Part shown: in pieces, positions 60,514 through 64,000 of the stretch
How the letters are laid out: each line of letters starts with the position of its first letter
Position numbering within the stretch: the stretch's first letter is position 1
NCBI RefSeq assembly: GCF_022968825.1
Contig: NZ_JALHKS010000002.1
Span: forward strand, 310,001 to 374,000
Reading direction: 5' to 3'
From: Chryseobacterium salipaludis
GTDB lineage: Bacteria; Bacteroidota; Bacteroidia; Flavobacteriales; Weeksellaceae
Length of the DNA stretch: 64,000 nucleotides
Notes under the pieces: generated by a model
Told to the model about the DNA's origin: nothing
Databases searched by the model: none
The model's input: only the letters and a program-made list of their open reading frames with translations
Position numbers and translations under genes: made by a program

Positions 60514-61922
60514 GCCGGGAAAGATTTAGACTGGCATACAAAGTCGCTCGTAGGAACATCCGTTTCTTTGATTTTATTAAAACCGCCGTCTACTTCCGTA
60601 AAGTTCCGGATGCCGCGTGCATTCAGGATACTGGCTGCGATCATACTGCGGTAGCCTCCTGCGCAATGCACAAAGAAATGTCCGGATTCCGGCAGATTTC
60701 CCGCCCAATCATTAATGTAAGCCAGCGGACGGTTATAGGCATCTTCCACATGCGAAGCGGCGTATTCACCGGTATTGCGAACATCAATTACCGGAACATC
60801 TTTGCTGAATTTTTCCGCGAATTCCTGTGGTGAGATGCGGTGAACTGCATCTGTTTCTTTTCCTGCCTGCTGCCACGCCGCGAAACCATCTTTTAAATAT
60901 CCAATCACCTGATCAAAGCCAACACGTGAGAGTCGCGTAATGGCTTCTTCTTCCGTACCCGGTTCTATCACCAAGAGAATTGGCTGTGCCACATCGACAA
61001 TCATAGAGCCTACCCATGGTGCAAAATCACCTTTCAATCCGATGTTAATAGAATTTGGAACAAAGCCTTTGTGGAACTCCGCCGCGCTTCGGGTATCCAG
61101 TATTAGCGCGCCGGTTTCTTCCGCAGCCTGTTCGAAATCCTCGGGGCTGAGCGGCCGGGAGCTTTTCTGCAAAACGGTATCGAACGCTTCGTATCCTTTT
61201 TTATTCAAAGCTACATTCATCCCAAAATACTTCGGTGGTGGGGCCAGTCCATCCAGCACCTCTTTCACGAATGTTTCCTTGTCGGGCTGATTCAGCGCAT
61301 AATTAGTTTTCTTCTGATTGCCCAGCGTATCCACCGTTTCCTTCTGCATATTTTTGCCACAGGCGGAGCCGGCTCCGTGCGCCGGGTACACGATAATGTC
61401 ATCAGCCAGCGGCATGATTTTACTTTGCAAACTCTCGTACAGCGTTCCCGCCAGTTCTTCTTGGGTCATGCTGGCTGCTTTCTGAGCAAGATCCGGTCTC
61501 CCGACATCTCCCAGAAATAGCGTATCCCCACTGAAAATAGCGGTTTCTTTTCCGTTTTCATCGATTAGCAGATAAGTGGCGCTTTCCATCGTGTGGCCAG
61601 GCGTGTGCAGAACTTTTATTTTAATATCTCCGATTTCGAAGATCTGCCCGTCTTCCGCAATAATGGCTTCAAAGGCAGGTTCCGCCGTCGGTCCGTACAC
61701 AATCGGAGCACCGGTTTTTTTTGACAAATCCACGTGGCCTGAGACAAAGTCCGCATGGAAATGAGTTTCGAAAATATACTTTAAGGTAACCTGGTCTTTT
61801 TCCAGTCTGTCCAGATACGGTTTTGTTTCCCGCAGCGGATCAATAATCGCCGCCTCTTTGCCGGAGACGATATAGTATGCGCCCTGTGCCAGGCAGCCCG
61901 TATATATTTGTTCTATATTCAT
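60510..61922 (-). CDS. MBL-fold persulfide dioxygenase-like protein with two rhodanese domains
   Basis: A 470-residue protein. Residues 1-240 form a metallo-beta-lactamase fold of the ETHE1/persulfide dioxygenase type: THFHADFVSGH, HTPGHTMESA, FSGDTLF and YPAHGAGS. Two rhodanese domains follow. The first (about 255-355) has no Cys at the active-site position (LLVIEPGTEEEA). The second (about 365-455) keeps it in FVHCAGGYRSM. This architecture fits oxidation of glutathione or protein persulfides to sulfite with sulfur transfer. The start is ATG at 61922 (MNIEQIYTGCLAQG); longer frames begin with non-conserved residues. Confidence 0.88.
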   Translation of the reverse strand: MNIEQIYTGCLAQGAYYIVSGKEAAIIDPLRETKPYLDRLEKDQVTLKYIFETHFHADFVSGHVDLSKKTGAPIVYGPTAEPAFEAIIAEDGQIFEIGDIKIKVLHTPGHTMESATYLLIDENGKETAIFSGDTLFLGDVGRPDLAQKAASMTQEELAGTLYESLQSKIMPLADDIIVYPAHGAGSACGKNMQKETVDTLGNQKKTNYALNQPDKETFVKEVLDGLAPPPKYFGMNVALNKKGYEAFDTVLQKSSRPLSPEDFEQAAEETGALILDTRSAAEFHKGFVPNSINIGLKGDFAPWVGSMIVDVAQPILLVIEPGTEEEAITRLSRVGFDQVIGYLKDGFAAWQQAGKETDAVHRISPQEFAEKFSKDVPVIDVRNTGEYAASHVEDAYNRPLAYINDWAGNLPESGHFFVHCAGGYRSMIAASILNARGIRNFTEVDGGFNKIKETDVPTSDFVCQSKSFPA

Positions 61923-61985
61923 AATTGTTTTGTTAAAGTGTTGATACATAACAGGCTGTATGCCTGTTTGCAAAACGGAAAACCG

Positions 61986-62351
61986 TTATTTATATTCTGT
62001 ACTTGTACCGTTTTTATCTGTAAGCAGGCCGGCTTTTCCTTCCTGTGTCATTTCCCAGAGATATTCCCCGTTTGAAAAAACCGGATTCCCGCTGGTGCTG
62101 GTGCCTTTGGCGGAAAGTGTCTGTTCCGGCATATCAGCGTTTTGCAGTTTCACGGCTACTTCATCGCCCTGGGCAAAATAGGTAACATTTATTTCTGTTC
62201 CGGTATCAGATGTTAGCTTTCGTGGTTCCATCACCTGGCTGATTTCCTGTGAAGAGGCTGCCTCAGTGGCGGTATCCGTTGTATCAGTTTCTGTTTTGGA
62301 GCATGAGGTCAGCAAACATAAAGTGACCAATGCAATTCCTGTATATTTCAT
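61986..62351 (-). CDS. Small lipoprotein of the sulfur cluster, possibly MliC-like
   Basis: A 121-residue lipoprotein: signal ending LLTSC (Cys17), Thr/Glu-rich linker, then a small beta domain with INVTYFAQGDEVAVKL and FSNGEYLWEMTQEGKAGLL. The pattern resembles the MliC lysozyme-inhibitor fold, but the match is weak and the cysteines expected there are absent. It lies between the TauE/SafE and MBL-rhodanese genes. Confidence 0.6.
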   Translation of the reverse strand: MKYTGIALVTLCLLTSCSKTETDTTDTATEAASSQEISQVMEPRKLTSDTGTEINVTYFAQGDEVAVKLQNADMPEQTLSAKGTSTSGNPVFSNGEYLWEMTQEGKAGLLTDKNGTSTEYK

Positions 62352-62362
62352 GAAGTTTAAAT

Positions 62363-63154
62363 TTAAAATGAAAATAATTCTTTAATTATAATAAAAATAC
62401 CCATTGCTAAGACGATATAGCCAAAAAGAGGTTTAAGTTTTTTACTGTCCATCTTTCGGGCGAGCGCCAGGCCGATGAATATTCCGATCACAGAGAGAAA
62501 ACTAAATAATATTAAAAAAGACCAATCGTGTTTTACGTATTCCAGGGTACTAAGAAAACCCAGCAGCGAGTTCATGCTGATAATCACCAATGAAGTGGCC
62601 ACCGCTTTTTTCATTTTCACGCCCAGTAACATAACCAGTGCCGGTACAATCAGAAAGCCGCCGCCGGCACCGATCAGCCCAGTAATAATACCAACCAGCA
62701 ATCCTTGCGAAACGAGAAGTGTATAGTTCGGTGAATCATCTTTGCGGATGCGCACTCTTTCCGTCTTGCGGATCATTTTAACCGAGGCAATCACCATTAA
62801 AATTGCAAAAAGCAACAGCAGGAACATTTCCTTTGTCAGCGTAATGCCCCAACGGTTAATAATAAAATGAGGTAAATGCGGCAATACTAGCCGCCGTGAA
62901 AACAATACACCCAGAATAGAAGGAATCCCAAATATAAATGCAGTTGCGAAATCTACCTGCTTCTGCCGAATCAGCCCTACGGAACCTACCAGACTTGTGA
63001 TACCTACGACGAATAAAGACAATGCCGTGGCGGTCACCGCATCAAAGCCGAAAATATAAACGAAAACCGGTACACTCAGGATGCTGCCGCCACCGCCAAT
63101 CAGTCCCATAACCAGTCCGATAATCAGCGCCGCGAAGTAACCCAGTATTTCCAT
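62363..63154 (-). CDS. TauE/SafE family sulfite/organosulfonate exporter
   Basis: A 263-residue integral membrane protein with about eight hydrophobic segments and two inverted GGGG motifs: GLIGGGGSILSVPV near the N-terminus and GLIGAGGGFLIVPALV in the second half, typical of the family. The start is ATG at 63154 (MEILGYFAAL); a 35-codon extension has no membrane topology signal and overlaps non-coding sequence. In this cluster its likely task is to export sulfite formed by the persulfide dioxygenase. Confidence 0.9.
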   Translation of the reverse strand: MEILGYFAALIIGLVMGLIGGGGSILSVPVFVYIFGFDAVTATALSLFVVGITSLVGSVGLIRQKQVDFATAFIFGIPSILGVLFSRRLVLPHLPHFIINRWGITLTKEMFLLLLFAILMVIASVKMIRKTERVRIRKDDSPNYTLLVSQGLLVGIITGLIGAGGGFLIVPALVMLLGVKMKKAVATSLVIISMNSLLGFLSTLEYVKHDWSFLILFSFLSVIGIFIGLALARKMDSKKLKPLFGYIVLAMGIFIIIKELFSF

Positions 63155-63267
63155 CTGCTTCCTTTTTAGATATGATGTTCCCTGCGGCAAAAACCCTTGC
63201 CGGCAGAGAACAAATGTAGCTAAAAATCCTGTATTCACTGGTTGAAAAGGTTGGTGCAACGGAAGCT

Positions 63268-64000
63268 CTAAAGGTTGAAAGTGAGGTTCAGATACAGATT
63301 CCGGCCGGGACGCAGGATTTTATTCCAGTCCGAAAAAGTGGTGTACTGTGTATCCAGTATATTCTCTACGCCGCCACGAAGCAGAAGCTTGTAATTATTA
63401 AAGTTAAAGGTATATCCTGCGCCTGCATTCACAATGCAATAGGCTGCCGTGCCTGTTTCACCATAAGCCGTTGCGAAACGGGTTTGCCGGCTGTTTCCAA
63501 TGATGTTCACATCGGCAGAAAAGCGCTGCTTTTCATAACGTAGTGAGGCCTGGTACGTAAACGGACTCATAAACGGAAGGTTGTTGCCCTCATCGTCGCG
63601 GCCATGCATATAGCCTGCCTGTGCTGAAAGCTGCAAATTTTCGGTGAGAGGTGCTTCGGCTGTCGCGGTAATATTTAAAACATCGGCATACGGAAGCGAG
63701 CGGTACACCTTAACTCCGTTCGCACCGATGGTCATCGGTAAAAGACCCTCTGCGGGCAGGCCGGCGATATAGTTTTGGATGTGAAAATAAGTTGAACTTA
63801 ACCTGAGCTTGGTATTCCGAACCTGTGTGCCTACAAAAGCATTTGCTTCCCAGGAGTTTTCATTGCGCAGCTCAGGGTTTCCGATATAGTCATACTTGTC
63901 TGAACTGTTGAAAAGGTAAAAGCCATATCCTTCCGAGACCGAGGGCGCCCGGTCGCCGTAGCCCGCACCTGCGCCAGCCTGCCAGCGTCCGTCATCATAC
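63268..64000 (-). CDS. TonB-dependent receptor, C-terminal part (5' end outside window)
   Basis: The frame is open from the right edge (base 63999) to the stop at 63268, about 243 residues; it begins before the window, so an ATG at 63735 is internal. The visible part is the distal beta-barrel of a TonB-dependent receptor: GYGDRAPSVSEGYGF, GNPELRNENSWEANAF, then alternating strands ending NLYLNLTFNL. The substrate cannot be told from this part. It lies upstream of TauE/SafE on the same strand, with 113 bases between. Confidence 0.85.
   Translation of the reverse strand, partial: YDDGRWQAGAGAGYGDRAPSVSEGYGFYLFNSSDKYDYIGNPELRNENSWEANAFVGTQVRNTKLRLSSTYFHIQNYIAGLPAEGLLPMTIGANGVKVYRSLPYADVLNITATAEAPLTENLQLSAQAGYMHGRDDEGNNLPFMSPFTYQASLRYEKQRFSADVNIIGNSRQTRFATAYGETGTAAYCIVNAGAGYTFNFNNYKLLLRGGVENILDTQYTTFSDWNKILRPGRNLYLNLTFNL

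Noticed and set aside
63155-63259. 35-codon N-terminal extension of the TauE/SafE gene
   Set aside because: The extra residues show no topology signal and precede the typical MEILGY start; the extended start is not supported.

Overview
The window looks like chromosomal DNA of a Bacteroidota bacterium, most likely class Flavobacteriia and perhaps near Chryseobacterium/Kaistella (Weeksellaceae). The basis is the set of families present (type III glutamine synthetase, GLPGLI, DUF3078, DUF6122-like and DUF6132-like proteins, TonB-dependent receptors, an alpha2-type glycyl-tRNA synthetase) and the repeated TAnnTTTG -7 promoter box of this phylum. Gene density is high. I see no phage, insertion sequence, rRNA or CRISPR array. 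Three intact tRNA genes and one decayed tRNA copy are present.

Layout. 1-4861: end of tadA, coaX, an M1 peptidase and a large DUF6909-like protein. 5107-8297: type III glutamine synthetase and an NlpC/P60 lipoprotein. 8644-14273 (minus): the cell-elongation operon mreB-mreC-mreD-mrdA-rodA with overlapping genes. 14515-18453 (plus): the haem operon hemA-hemC-hemD-hemE. 18581-29140: META lipoprotein, hflX, DUF6122-like protein, Ca2+/H+ antiporter, truncated globin, cysteine-cluster protein, gdhA, dprA, rhomboid protease, DUF3078 protein and yifB/comM. 29320-29700 (minus): two tRNA-Val genes plus a degenerate third copy, each followed by a terminator-like hairpin. 29752-33546 (minus): folC, an exbB-exbD-tonB energy-transduction operon and an acidic orphan protein. 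33720-46053: DUF885 lipoprotein, a cluster-less endonuclease III, bcp, sufS, serine hydrolase, glyS, GNAT, pyrD, an Mrr-type restriction enzyme, DUF445 protein and msrB.

46108-49673 (minus) is the most unusual locus: a cysteine-rich exported protein, a TonB-dependent receptor carrying two tandem heavy-metal-associated modules at its N-terminus, and a lipoprotein with two copies of an NPxHGxPxHRCD repeat. Together they look like a surface metal (probably copper) capture system. 49819-55670 holds an L,D-transpeptidase-like protein, a GLPGLI protein and the sufA-sufB-sufC-sufD operon behind a textbook Bacteroidota promoter. Its desulfurase SufS is encoded alone about 14 kb away. 55852-59246 holds tRNA-Asn, the rseP site-2 protease, two small beta-barrel-like proteins and an omega-amidase. 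59251-64000 (minus) is a sulfur-handling cluster: TonB-dependent receptor (cut by the window end), TauE/SafE exporter, lipoprotein, MBL-rhodanese fusion, rhodanese-cupin lipoprotein, DUF6132-like protein, then thioredoxin.

Several genes have the -7 box only 4-10 bases before the ATG, suggesting leaderless or nearly leaderless mRNAs. These boxes also help choose start codons: many longer open frames begin at TTG codons inside or upstream of the promoter. All family assignments come from reading the sequence and from memory of the families; no database search was run.
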